From assembly GCF_000003815.2 (NCBI RefSeq), contig NC_049985.1, positions 21,023,263 through 21,087,262 on the forward strand: 64,000 nucleotides of DNA. Reading direction: 5' to 3'. This stretch comes from Branchiostoma floridae. Its lineage: Eukaryota; Chordata; Leptocardii; Amphioxiformes; Branchiostomatidae. Below are positions 1-12,500 of this stretch, piece by piece. Position 1 is the stretch's first letter. The number at the start of each line of letters is the position of its first letter. Below the pieces are notes generated by a model that saw only the letters and a program-made list of their open reading frames with translations, made no database searches and was not told the DNA's origin. A program made the position numbers and the translations under genes.

Positions 1-60
1 TCGGTGAACAAGAAGACACTATATAGCATGGCTGGATGGTGAGATGGAAACAGTTTGTAA

Positions 61-1990
61 CATTATGGGTCTGGATTTATATAATAATAATTTATTTATT
101 TGCAAATCCATGCCCGTAGGCTAATTGCAATGATACAGACAGTAAAAAGTAACAAGTGTCTATTCTAAATACACACACGTCAGCTATCTATGTACATGCT
201 TCTACTTTCTTTACTGGGTGGTTTGACTTCTTCTTTGGAGGCAGTGGCTGATGAAAAGTCCCACTTCTTTAATGATTAGTGGGTTCTGTGATTTTAACAG
301 AAATATAGTTTTTTTTAGGTCTACTAACTGGTAAAAAGTTGGAAATATTGTTTTGATTGTGTCAAAAAGGTTGTTTCTTTCGACCTTATAATGGGGGAAG
401 TTACATATAAAATGTATTTCATCTTCCACTGCATCCGTCGCACAGTATTTACACAATCTATCTTGAACTGGCACTTTTTTATAATGACCCTTTTCTATCT
501 CTAGTGAGTGAGCACTGATTCTTATCTTACATACATTGGATCTCTTGTCAGCGTCGTTCTGGTATAGATAGGTTTCCATGGCATATTCGGTTTTGATATG
601 TTTTTAAAATCTTAGTTTGCCGTTATCTTTAGACAATTGCTGGAAAAAGGTTTGGACATACACGTCTGACAGTCTTTTCCTTAACAATGTACAAATATGT
701 TTGTTGTCTATTCTAGAGTGAGCATAGTTCCATAGATAGGAATAACCATTTTTCTCAAGTATTTGTTTTACATGTTGGAGCCAAGTTTTCTTATGATTGT
801 TTAAAGGTACATTTTGTTAACAGAGTAGTGCGTCTATTTGTAAAGGGTGTGTAGAGTAATCTAACTGTTTAAGGCGTAGCCAATACTTAACTATGCGGAT
901 TGCTATATCTATGCCTGTTGGATAGACTCCGAGTTCTGCTCTACATGCGGAGTTACAGGAATTCCTGTGCACGCCAAGAATATTTTTACAAAAGCGGGTT
1001 TGGATATTTTCCACTGGGCAGTTATCTTTTCCACAGTCTATACCCCAAATCTCACTACCATATAACATTATGGGCTTAATACACGTATTGGAAAGCTTAA
1101 GTAGAGTCTTGGGGGACATGGTTGAAAGAGTGAGATGTTTGAGGCCGAATACAGCTTTACGTGCCTTTAGAGACAGGTTCTTTTTAGCTAAGGAATAAGT
1201 ACCTGACGAGGACAACGTCAGGCCTAGGTAGGGGTAGGAGTTTGCGATTTCGATGTTATCTATGCCAAATAAGAAATTTATGTTCTTGAGGAGTCTCTCT
1301 GATTTGTTAAAGATCACGGCTTTAGTTTTCTTTAGGTTCACCTGCAGTTTCCATTTCTCGCAGAAAGAAAGAAGCCTGTCAAGGGCACATTGTAAGCCGG
1401 TTTCAGACTATGAAAGTAGCACAACATCATCTGCGTAAAGGATATAGACAGGAAACGAGAAGGTGGTGTAGAGAGGGTGGGTCTAATGTAGAGAGGGTGG
1501 GTCGCAGTCGGGGTTATTTATTTATTTTATTTATTATGATTCTCCATATTCGATGACGATATATATGGAGGGTATGGCGGAACAGGTGTCAATGGACACC
1601 TTTTGAAAGCCGTCATACACACATGTTCGCACATGTATGACATGTTATCCGAATCTTTAACTAAATTATCTTGAAAAGAGTAGGACTGAGGTTACATCCT
1701 TGCTTTACACCGGTACCTCTGTCTGTTGTAAACAGTGATATAGGGCCGGTAGGAGTTTTAACACATGTCAGCGGATTAGAATTCATGGATTTAATCAAGT
1801 TGTGAAACTTGCCGCCTATGTTTAAATAATTGAGTTTGCAACGTAGACCATCTCGCCAGACGCAGTCAAAAGCTTTTTTAGAGTCTATGAAACAGGTGTA
1901 GAGGCATCTGTTGGCACTGGTCTAACGCAACTCAAAATCGGAATTTAAATTCACGATAACGTCCTCGGTACTTGTTTTCCATTTGTCTCG
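61..1990 (-). mobile_element. Degenerate non-LTR retrotransposon (LINE), reverse transcriptase to 3' end
   Basis: Read on the minus strand this is the 3' half of a LINE ORF2. About 1920-1680 encodes RT motifs (FIDSKKAFDCVWRDGL, then GVKQGCNLSPTLF), 1441-1425 encodes the catalytic YADD box, 1341-817 the thumb and connector region, and 579-211 a C-terminal Cys/His segment (LCKYC...DEIHFIC). A stop follows the YADD box, an unrelated AT-rich block (about 1495-1680) interrupts the RT after SPTLF, and frames shift near 600-820, so the copy is dead. The 3' end at about 60-140 has a short AT-rich tail. It is related to the plus-strand LINE at 5656-8056. The clade cannot be assigned by eye. Confidence 0.85.
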
Positions 1991-2625
1991 CAGAGGGTGA
2001 AGGGTTCATGAACCGAATGAATGTATTCCTTATCCAAGTAAATCCAAGTAATGTATTTAGATGAATATGTTAAAAATTCTTTGATCAAAACTTGACCACT
2101 CTTTGGCAAATAGTGATGAAGCGCCGTGAATTCGAGCGCGTAAAAAACCTATCATCTTGGGGCGGCCCCCGTTATGTATGAAAACATTAGACAAAATGTC
2201 GTTCCTGAATTTTTGGTACCAGACTAGAATTTTTGCTACCAAAATCCTATTACATTAGCCTTTAATGTTACAGTTTTAGCATTTTTTTCAATTTCTTACT
2301 GTCGATATATATGTTTTCATCACCAATTTTACCACCATTAAAACAAAAGATTATTAAAGCTACTCGTTTACGTTTCTTGTTTCCGCGTATGTTTCATGCT
2401 GTCTATTTTGTATTCCTTATACAAGGTAGTGTATTAAATAATTGTTTCCGTTGGCGGAGACCTAGTGTAGATCAGAAAGCCAGACGATAGAGAATCTGCC
2501 CGCCCAGCGCAGCGGCTGTCATCCAAACCACGGCCTGTTCCTGGGTCCCACGGCTCCGAGCAGTGAAACCTCCAACTAGAAATATATATATATATATATA
2601 TCTTACTATTCAGAACGCTCTTGCT
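1991..2625. other. Intergenic or intronic, no gene seen
   Basis: No coding signal was recognised. The stretch is AT-rich, with a short (AT)n run at about 2582-2602. It may be the distal part of an intron of gene A if that gene continues past 3119. Confidence 0.5.
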
Positions 2626-2925
2626 TAGGGGTGAGAATCGGTACAGATAATTCAGGTACAGGTACGGGCCAGGACCAGAGGATCAGTCTGGACCTGAACC
2701 TGGACCTGATGTCTGTGAAAACTTGTGAATGGGCGATATTAAAAAGAATGGTCCATTTTGCTACAAAGGATTCTGTTAAGTGGAGGAATCTGTTAATTTT
2801 CAATCGGTCCAACATCCAGTCTACTGATTTTGCCGGGTTCCGGTTTTTCGAATTCCGGATCGGTCCGACAAGAAATTGCAGATTTGTACCTATACACCGT
2901 ACCGGTACCCACCCCTACTCTTGCT
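2626..2925. repeat. Foldback (hairpin) element
   Basis: The left end (AGGGGTGAGAATCGGTAC) and right end (GTACCGGTACCCACCCCTAC) are imperfect inverted copies of each other about 300 bp apart, which is the form of a non-autonomous TIR element. Short open frames inside it overlap on both strands and have no recognisable protein signal. Confidence 0.55.
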
Positions 2926-3118
2926 GAGCACGGAGTTCTAAAGAGCCGGATATAGTGCTCAGTATGGACGTGGATGCTAAAAAGAATCCGAATTTTATAC
3001 CTAAGATTTATTGACTCAAAGATTGCGTGACAATGAAGTGTCAGTTTGTGCATGCTTATTTCTAGTTTTACAACATTGATTTTGACTTTTAGTGTCAGAA
3101 CGTCATTGGTCTTCTAAC

Positions 3119-3565
3119 CTGTTTTGTCTTCGAATAATCCTTGACCACTTGTCGGTTCTGTGGTCGGTCCTTCCTGTGTTTCTTGACCACGCGTGGGAGT
3201 GTCGGTCACTTTTTCTCCCGCCGCAGGACTTTGCTGACCGGAGCTCGAGCTTGTGGCGGTTTGAGTGGTCACGCTGCACCCCTGCTCGTCCTTCCCTGAC
3301 ACACAGTCCGGGTACCCGTCACAGATCTGGTGAGGTGGCACACAGATCGGGTCCAGGAGACCGGGCAGGTCGCAGGTGAACGTCTGGCAACCATCAGTAC
3401 CTCCGGCATCTTGCTCGGCGTTTTCACAGCCCTGTTCGTCCTCTGCCCCCCAACAATCCACGTCACCGTCACAGCTGAACGCGTCAGGAACGCACGACGC
3501 GTTACCGTAGACTGACGAACAGTTGTAGCTACAGGAGCCCCACTTAAGCCCCAGAGCATGTTCAA
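3119..3565 (-). CDS. Gene A exon: two LDLa domains plus Ser/Thr/Pro-rich linker
   Basis: The exon follows an acceptor (GCTACAG) and starts in phase 1. It carries two Cys-rich LDLa-type units, one ending [16 protein letters not shown] and one ending [16 protein letters not shown], followed by about 45 residues rich in S, T, P, G and E that look like an extended, possibly O-glycosylated stalk. The end is ambiguous. A donor AACAG|GTTAGA at 3119 would keep phase 1, as for the other LDLa exons, while reading through gives a TAG stop only two codons later (3116-3114). The donor is preferred. A stalk at this position would suit a receptor whose membrane segment lies further left, but that is inference. 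Confidence 0.8.
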
Positions 3566-6500
3566 CTGTAGCAACAGATGTTTGGCTATAAGTTAGAATG
3601 GCACAATATGAAAATCAGTATTGGTAAGTATTTTATGATGAAGATCATCGTATTAACGTTACGTCAAAAAAGTGATCCAATTTCAGGGTTTGAAGGAGAA
3701 TTCCGCTCAAGAAGCGTGTATCATTTTCCTGGATATTTTTTGGGGATACAAATGCACCTGACTTTGCAAAGTTATCTCATTTTTTTTATTTCGACCATAA
3801 TCATTTTCTAAATCCAGGTATCCTCATACGGACTCGCTTTATTGTACTTCTATTTTGCAAGCATAGCCAACTTCCGTCACACTTTAGCTAAGGGCACAAC
3901 CCGCCGTAAGAGCAGTTTGTCAGTACGTTTTCTTTGGGAGGCCACGTCCGCCACGTATTTCTGAAAACGTTTAGGCTGTACAAGGCAGGCGCGTCGCCCG
4001 TACTGGTACTTACGGGGGGCGAATCCGCAGCGCACACACAGTTTTGCCTGCACGCAAAGTACTACGGCGTGTCTGCGTGCTCCAAAATCCGCCGGATTTC
4101 CTACGAGTTCGTACGGAGGCGGTACTTACCACTTACGGATTCCAAAAGATTGCCCACGTTTTGGCACGTACAACGGGTTGTGCCCTTAGCTCTTCTCGCG
4201 AACGGTAGTCAGGATAAACTTGACAAAGCATTTAGGGAGAATGTGTGAAGACTATCTTAACCCGTGCGTCATCATGACGGTTTCACTCACCGTCAGTGAG
4301 CCTTTCGTCCTCTCCGTCAGCGCAGTCCTGATGCCCGTCCCCCAGCTGACGTGACGGCAGACAGGTGACGTTGTTACGGCAGGTGAAGAAACAGTGCTTG
4401 GGCACACCTGTCATGGAGAGTACACAAAACATTTCAACCACTTGGAGAGGCAACCTGCAAACTGTCCATTGGAACTGAGGGTCACACTAAATACCGAAAA
4501 CAACCGAAAACTACCAGAAACAACCGAAAAAAACTATCACTAATTACCGATTTTCGGTTGTTTTCGGTACTTAGAGAGACCGGGAACGAAGATAGCAACA
4601 TGCTTTACATTGGAAAAGGAAGTAGCGAAGAAACAGATGAGAAATAAAGAGGGCTAAGGTCACATTTCCAAACCGGGACCCGGCCGGGCAGTTTTCGGGA
4701 ACGAAAAGTGTAATATAAAAGACAACACAACACACAAAACGTACAAAAAATTGTCAGCAGCATAATTACCTCCATGAAATGTCATGGAATGGAGGTTATA
4801 TTTTCTGTTACGTGTCTCTGTCTGTGTACAAGATTACTCAAGAACGGCTGGATTGATTGGTTTCATACTTGTTGTGTTGGTGGGGTGTGATGAAAGCTCG
4901 AATCGATGAGATTTGGGCGCCGTATCTGTCATTATAATCGATGTAATAATATAAAAAATCACCCCTATATCTGCGAAATATTGGAACAGGCATGTCCCGG
5001 TGACGTATGTAGGTCAGGTAATTAATCACCCGTGGGCCATGTAGCCAGCAGCTAACAGTTGCGGCCAGGCAGCTGCTGTGATTAATGACAGTCTTGGCAT
5101 AAGTGAAGCAGGGCTCTGAATCCAAACAAGCCCTTCAACTGTGGTTTGAAAAATAACCAGCCAGCAGTAAGTTCAAACTAAAACTTCATTGTACCTACAT
5201 TTTCTAATTCTATGTCTGTATGTGCCTTCAGGTCAATAAGTAAAGCTGTTCTTAACCATATTAACATCATAGATATGTGTCAGTATGAGAAACTAAGATG
5301 CATCGTAATTATCACACTTTGCATTAATTATGCATATTAGGCCCTTATTTGCATGAATGATATCTGTACAGGTTCCACCCTCCATATAAAACATATCTTA
5401 CATTTATCAAGGTCCTATTGTGGAACACATTGTAATAGTAGGAGATCCTCATTATAAATGCTAATCAACTATTAATTTCTATAAATTGCATACTTCTGCA
5501 GGTAAGACGTCGAGATCTCGGACTAAAGTTTGCCAAATCCCTTCTTCTTTCTAACTTTCCCAACTTCCTCCCACCACACCGCTCTGAGGCACATACTGTA
5601 AATGCATTTAAGTTCGCGGGGATTTAATTTCGCGGTAGCGGGGAAAGAACTTTTCGCTTTTAGGAAGAAAAAAGAATACAACAAACTAATACGAAAACGC
5701 AAAAAAGACTATGAAACTGATTGTTTAATACAGCTCCAAAATCTTCAGGAAAGTAATCCAACCGCCTTCTGGAATCTGCTCAAACAACTAAAGAACACCA
5801 ACTCCACTTCCGAAGAAGAAATCCCACCCGACTCCTGGGTAAATCATTTCAAAGCACTGCATGAGAAACGCAGGATTGAGAAACAGAATTTTGACAGGAC
5901 ATTTGAGAAGAAAATTATAGACAAACTAAAGGCATTAGATGAACGCAACACTAAGCAAGGGCCTATAGATTACCCAATCACAGAGTCAGAACTTAGTTGT
6001 TCAATAATGGCTCTCAAAAATAAAAAGGCGAGCGGCGAGGACATGATAATTAACGAAATGCTGAAAGCAGGACACTACATACTTTTACAACCTCTTGTTA
6101 AATTATTTAATCACATTTTCTCAAATGGAATATTCCCCAAACCTGGTCAAATAGCTACATAGTGCCCATATACAAATCAGGAGGAAAAGACGACACTAAC
6201 AACTACCGCGGCATATCTATTTCTAGTTGTCTCGGAAAACTATTTACCTCTATACTCAACAAAAGAATCTCCTCTTTTCTGGAGGAAAACGAAATACTCA
6301 AACCTAACCAAGCTGGATTTAGGAAAAACTACAGAACATCAGACAACATATTTGTCCTGAAAACCTTAATATCCAAATACACACAATCAAGAAAACAACT
6401 ATTTGCCTGCTTCGTGGATCTATCTAAAGCATTTGATTCAATTTGGCATGAGGGTCTTCTATTCAAAATTCTATCAAAAGGTATTTCCGGCAGATTTTTC

Positions 6501-9500
6501 AATGTGATAAAAAGCTTCCGTAGCTATCCGTAGCTAGTGTTAAAATCAACATAGGATTGAGTGAAAAGTTTCCTGTCGAGATAGGAGTTAGGCAGGGTTG
6601 CGTTCTAAGCCCTTCGCTATTTAACCTGTATGTAAGTGACTTGGTATGTGAACTGAATGCAGGGGATTTTGATGCACCTTTGTTAAATACATCCAGTATA
6701 TCAAGTCTATTGTATGCAGACGACCTCGTGCTACTATCAACTAGCCAAAATGGCCTTCAAAATGCAATACATACTCTAGATCACTACTGCAACAAATGGA
6801 AATTATCAGTGAACCTAAATAAGACAAAAATCATTGTATTTAACAAAAGGGGGCAGATGTTTCCAAATCTCAAATTCCAGTTACTCAACAAAGACATAGA
6901 AATAGTTTCCTCATACTGCTATTTAGGAGTAGTGTTTACTGCCGGGTGCAATTTCACCACGGCAATGAAAGCACTGCAAAAAAAGGCTGCCAGGGCTCTG
7001 TTCAGCATCAAAACAACCCTGGGTGACAGCAATCCTTCAGTGTCAGTATTTTGTAAACTATTTGATGCCTGCATAGTCCCAATATTAACTTACGGGGCAG
7101 AGGTATGGGGCAAGAGTGGATTAAATGACAAGGCTCCTATTGAACAACTTCATCTTAAGTTTTGCAAATCAATTTTAGGGGTAAGAAAAAATGCGAGTAA
7201 CCTTGCAACAAGGGCAGAACTTGGAAGGTACCCCCTGTGGATCGAAGTGTATACAAGATTGTATTCGTATTACAAAAGATTAGTTAAAGAAGTACCAACA
7301 AGTAGCCTTCAATTTGAAGCTCTCCGTGTACAACAGGACTTACGTATACACAAACGTAACATACCATGCTGGTTATCCAATGTTAGTAAAATCCTGGAGG
7401 AGTCAGGTTTTGCCTACCTATTGATTAACACTGATCGCAACACTTCATTCGCCCAGTCCGAAATAAAACAAAGACTAAAAGACAACTTTATTCCAAACTT
7501 CTCAGATCTTAACTCTCCTGGCACGACGGAAAATCAAGGAAATAAGTTAAGAACTTACAGAAAATTTAAGCATTCGTATGAAAGAGAAAAATATCTGGAT
7601 ATAGCAAATTTTAGATATCGCCGGGCCATGACTAAGGATAAGCGATCATCCACTGGAAATTGAAGCTGGTAGATATAACCGAACTCCTCCTGATGATAGA
7701 CTATGTGTATTTTGCGATAAGAGTTTCATGTATGTAGAAAACGAAGTACACTTTGTCCTAGAGTGTTCGCTGTACAAAGATCTGCGAAATGCATTCGCTA
7801 AGGCTACACATATAGATAAAAAATATGCGCACCTGACGAAGGAAAATCTGTTCAAATACCTTATGTCATCATCTAACTACGATATACTGGAAAAACTCTG
7901 TAAGCTCGTCCACGCATGTTTTAAGAAGACAGAAGAAGCATGTAAACTGTAATATATATGTATAGCTTTCCGATTACTTACTATGTACCAAACTGACTGC
8001 ATTTAGCCCCAATGGGGCATGAATATGCAATAAACTTCATTGTCATTGTCAATTAAGTGTCACGTTTTAATAATTACTTATCAGATGGACATTCTCTGTG
8101 TCATTAAATGAATACACCACTTCTTTCCCATAACATTTATAACCATTACTCTCAAATACAACCGACCATAAAAATACATACCATCCACAAAAAAGCAATA
8201 AATATTTCATGGAGGTATGAGGTCCCCGAACTCTAGTTTGTGTATATTTATTGATAAACATTTTGTATTTCGTTTCCACAAACATTCCGACCGGGCTCCG
8301 GTTTGGGAATGTGACCTTATAGCCTAAGTAAGTGATCAAAAGCATGGTTTGCACAATTGTCTGCTCTTCATTGAATTATCAATCCACTACATACCTTGCA
8401 CACACCCTTGTTCGTCCCTCCCATCCAAACAGTCAGGTATGTCATCACAGATCCAGCTACTCGGCACGCAGGGAGAACTTAAGTCCGTCAGACATTCCAT
8501 CGCACAGCCATCTGTTACACAGTGGAGACTTACTTGTTACTGACTCCAGATATGTTTATCTTTGCCAAGAAGGTTATGCTCTTGGTAGCGTTTTTGGCGA
8601 CGCCTCAGGGGCAAGCCAAATGGTATATTATTGTGTTCAGTCTGCAAAAATTCTAGGAATTGTACAGGCATGTTTCCACAGGAATGCTGGTCTATAGGAA
8701 ATGTTTGGATTTCCAGTCAGGGAGCCAGTCAATAAGAATGTTTAGAATTCCAGGCAGGGAGCATGTATGTATGTATGTATGTAAGTTTGTAGAAGACCAG
8801 CATAACTCGAGAAAGCTTTGCTGGATTGTATTGGTATTCGGTATGTGGGTAGGTCTTGACGAGACCTGGAAACGATTAGATTTTGGACCCCCTAGCCACT
8901 TGTTACGGTACCAAAACAGAGCTTCATGTTTTTAATATCTCGAGTTATGTAAATGCTGTGGGCGTGATTTTTAGTGTAAGAAAGCTCTCGGGGCCGAATG
9001 TTAGTGGTGTAGATGTGCGCAAGCGGAGGAGTGAGCAAGCGCGGACTGGCAAGACGTGTTGGACGGAGAGCTCATGGAAAACATCAGTTTGTAGACCCAT
9101 GCATGCCCAACTTGACCGTTAAGCTTCACAGAACTACGTCGAAGGTTAGTGGATGCTTCCTTCTGCGGCATCGCTACCATAGGACTCCCAAGTCACCAGT
9201 ACTGGAAGTCTAAATACAACATTGTGGGCGAGACCGACGGCGGCGGCCATAATGGATCTACCACTTAAATTAGAGGGAGGTCCATAGTTACAGCAACAAC
9301 AGCAAAATGGCCTCGCCTAAAGAAAGTAGGCTGGTTCTCTTCTCCTTTGTATTACTGTCAATTACCGCTCGCATCCTGGTTAATAATGGTCACACCAACA
9401 TGCCAGGTAGTAACTTACACTTCTGACGTAAACTCGGTATGCCCACCAGAGACCCCACCGCCAGTGTTGTTGTTGGCCTGTGTTCCTACACCAGAGGCTA

Positions 9501-12500
9501 CGATCTGAACTGGCGATTGCATGCATCCCTTCGCCGTGTTTGTTCTCCCGATGCTACCGCCACAAAGAACTGTGCTATGTATATGCTACTGTTAAGTGGT
9601 GATGTTGAAACGAATCCTGGTCCATGTAAACTTCGCATACCAGCCCCTCTGGGAGGCAAACAACGAGACACCCACCTGCGTGGATATTACGACCTCAGGG
9701 TAGACTGGAGTGACTTAGCTGTGTGCTGCGACAACTGCGACATCTGGTACCACCGATCTTGTCACGGTATGTCAACCGAAGAATTAAGCAACGTACATAA
9801 CGTTCATTGGACTTGTTCCGAGTGCAATTAGTCCAATAGTGATAACAACACGTTTCATTCGTTCGAACTGGACTCAAATAGTTATTATTTGCATGACACA
9901 AGTGACTCTCCGTCGTCCGGCCCTTCACCGTCATCATTCCGTCCCAGTTACCATAGTAGTCCCGTTGTGATGTCTCCTGACACTGGGAACAGCCTACCAC
10001 GTGATGAAACAGATCTGTCTCTCCCTGCTGCCAATTTGAGTAACAAAACCCCTCCCGACAGCAGCCATTCCACCGACTGTTCTCAGGACAGCGTAACTGC
10101 AGGTATCCTCCCTCCTAAGTCACATAACTGGAGAACTTTGGTAGTCAACGCAGATGGTATCATAGGCAAGGTGGCACAATTTGCCAACCTCGTATCTTAT
10201 ACCAAGCCTGACGCCATCCTCATGTGTGAGACAAAGTTGGGGCCACATCACCACAGTGCAGAATTTATGCCGCCTGGCTATTCACCGCCAGTCAGGCGGG
10301 ACCGTGCTAGTGGAGCAGGTGGAGTGTTGATTGCTGTACGGGATTGTTACACAGCAGTGGAAGTCGAGCAGCCTAGCGAGATCTAAGCGGAAGTTTCATG
10401 GATTAAAGTGTCTCTCAGAAAGAATAAGTCACTCTACCTGGGTAGCTACTACAGGACACCTAGTGGCAAATACAGTGAGAAGCTAGATGAACTGGAGAAA
10501 TCCATCAGACACATCAGAGGTCTCACTAAGAACAATCCGGGGAGTACCATTATTCTCGGCGGGGACTTTAACCTTGGAGACGTGGACTGGGAGAAGAACT
10601 CTAGAGAGCGTGTGCCAGGTGAACTACCAATATCAATAAGCACACTGTCGAAGATAATTGGAATAAAATTCACGACCTTATTCGTACTATGTACCATCCA
10701 AGACTACGTCAAAACGTCAGCATCTCCCTTGGATGAACCGCGAACTGAAACGTAAGACCAGAAGAAAACACCGTATGTACAAAAAAGCAAAGAAGTCAAA
10801 GAACCCAAAACACCTTGAGCGCTTTCGTCAAGTGAAAAAGGAGACTACCCGGGATCTCAAACGCGCGAGATCCCAGCCAGTAGTACATTAACAGCTCCAT
10901 CAAGGAAGGGCTAGATGAAGGGAGCCAGAAACTCTTCTGGAAGTACATCAAACCCCAGCGCCAGAACTTCATTGGTGTCCCACCACTCAAGCACCAAGAA
11001 AAGCTGTTCTCAGCGGCTAAGGACAAAGCCTTCATCTTGTTGCGAGTTTAAGTCCGTTTTTGTGTCAGAGGTATCGAACTATGTTCCTTGGATGGGTCCT
11101 CCACACCCACCCATCTCTGACCTTACCGTGCACCCAGCTGGAGTTCGTAAACTCCTTAATGCCGTAAAACCGCACAAAGCGTCCGGACCAGACGGGATCC
11201 CGAATCGCGTACTCAAAGAGCTAGCTGGCGAGCTAGCCCCAGTGCTCGCAGCCCTCTTCAACTCCCGTCGCAACATGGGAGTGTCCCAGAAGACTGGACT
11301 AAGGCCATGGTAACTCCTGTCTTCAAAAAGGGCGGAGTACATAATCCGGGCAACTACAGGCCAGTTTCGCTAACCTGTGTAATATCCAAGCTCATGGAAC
11401 ATGTCTTATGTAAGCACATCCTGAACCACCTAGAGAAACACCATCTTCTCACAAGACTACCAACATAGATTTCGCAAAGCCCGCACTTGCGAAACCTAAC
11501 TGCTTCTCACCGTGGACGATCGCATTACAGGATTGGGCAACTACTTGGGGCATGAAATGCAACCCTAAGAAGTGTAACACGATGTCAATTACGCGTAACA
11601 AGAACCCTCTCACTTGGATGTACGAGATGTGTGGCGAGTTACTCCAACAGACAGAGAAAGCCAAGTATCTCGGTGTCACTTTCAACAATGACCTGAAATG
11701 GTCATCTCATGTCAACACAACAGTGAAACGAGCTAACCATACACTTCACTTTCTCAGTCGAAATTTCCGCTACTGTCCTCGACAAGTCCGCGAGACTGCA
11801 TACTTCAGCCTAGTCCGCTCCACCGTCGATTATGGATCAGTCGTCTGGGATCCTTACCTGAGAAAGGACATCGACGCACTTGAAATGGTCAACAGAAGAG
11901 CGACACGGTTCGCGACGAGTAACCACCGCAGGTCTGATGTCAGTGTTACTGCCCTCCTACAGAACCTGAAGTGGCCGTCACTCCTGTCGGTCGCGACGTC
12001 AGGCTGCACGACTAGTAATGATGTACAAGATAACCAACGGTCCGCTTACTCGCCTCGTACCAGCACACATGAGCATCCGTGCCAACCACTCACATAAGTA
12101 CCGAACTCTACGATGCAGATGTGACACAGCAAAGTATGCCTACTACGCCAGGACAATTCCTGAATGGAACGGCCTCTCCGCCCACATCGTCGACAGCCCC
12201 TCACTGGACACATTTAAGAACAGGTTGCTGTCGTCGCATACGTAGTCCAGACGCTGCGCCTCCTCCATTCGCGTGATATTCCTAGCTACCAGGAAGTTTG
12301 CGGATTACGAACTAGAACTAGAACTAGAGTGTAGGTTTTAGGCTACCTTGTTTAGAACTGCAGGAGCCAGTTTAGTGTCGGATTGTGAAAGAGGGGTGAA
12401 GGAAATTAGTTATGTGGAGATTCCGAGCTCGCCGAGTGAGTGAAAGGGAATATCTCAAGAAGGGGTTGACGGATCCTCATGTTTTTGTAACTCTTAAGGA

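Larger units (their letters stand above)
4768..8236. mobile_element. Family-B repeat, interrupted by a LINE
   Basis: It begins ATTACCTCCATGAAATGTCA and ends TTTCATGGAGGTATGAGGTC...CCGAACTCT. The same two ends bound a second copy at about 52516-53562, which has no LINE in it. The shared internal text CTCAAGAACGGCTGG is found near 4840 and 52612. The termini are partly complementary, but no transposase is visible, so the class is unknown. Confidence 0.55.
4651..8330. mobile_element. Family-A TIR element split by nested insertions
   Basis: The left half (about 4651-4765, GGTCACATTTCCAAACCGGG) and right half (about 8237-8330, CCGGTTTGGGAATGTGACC) match the two ends of compact family-A elements at 26262-26408 and 28683-28897. 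Here they lie 3.5 kb apart with a family-B element and a LINE between them. This suggests family A was the oldest insertion. Confidence 0.55.

Noticed and set aside
3934-4248. 104-codon plus-strand frame
   Set aside because: It lies within a TIR MITE (3889-4190) and has no domain.
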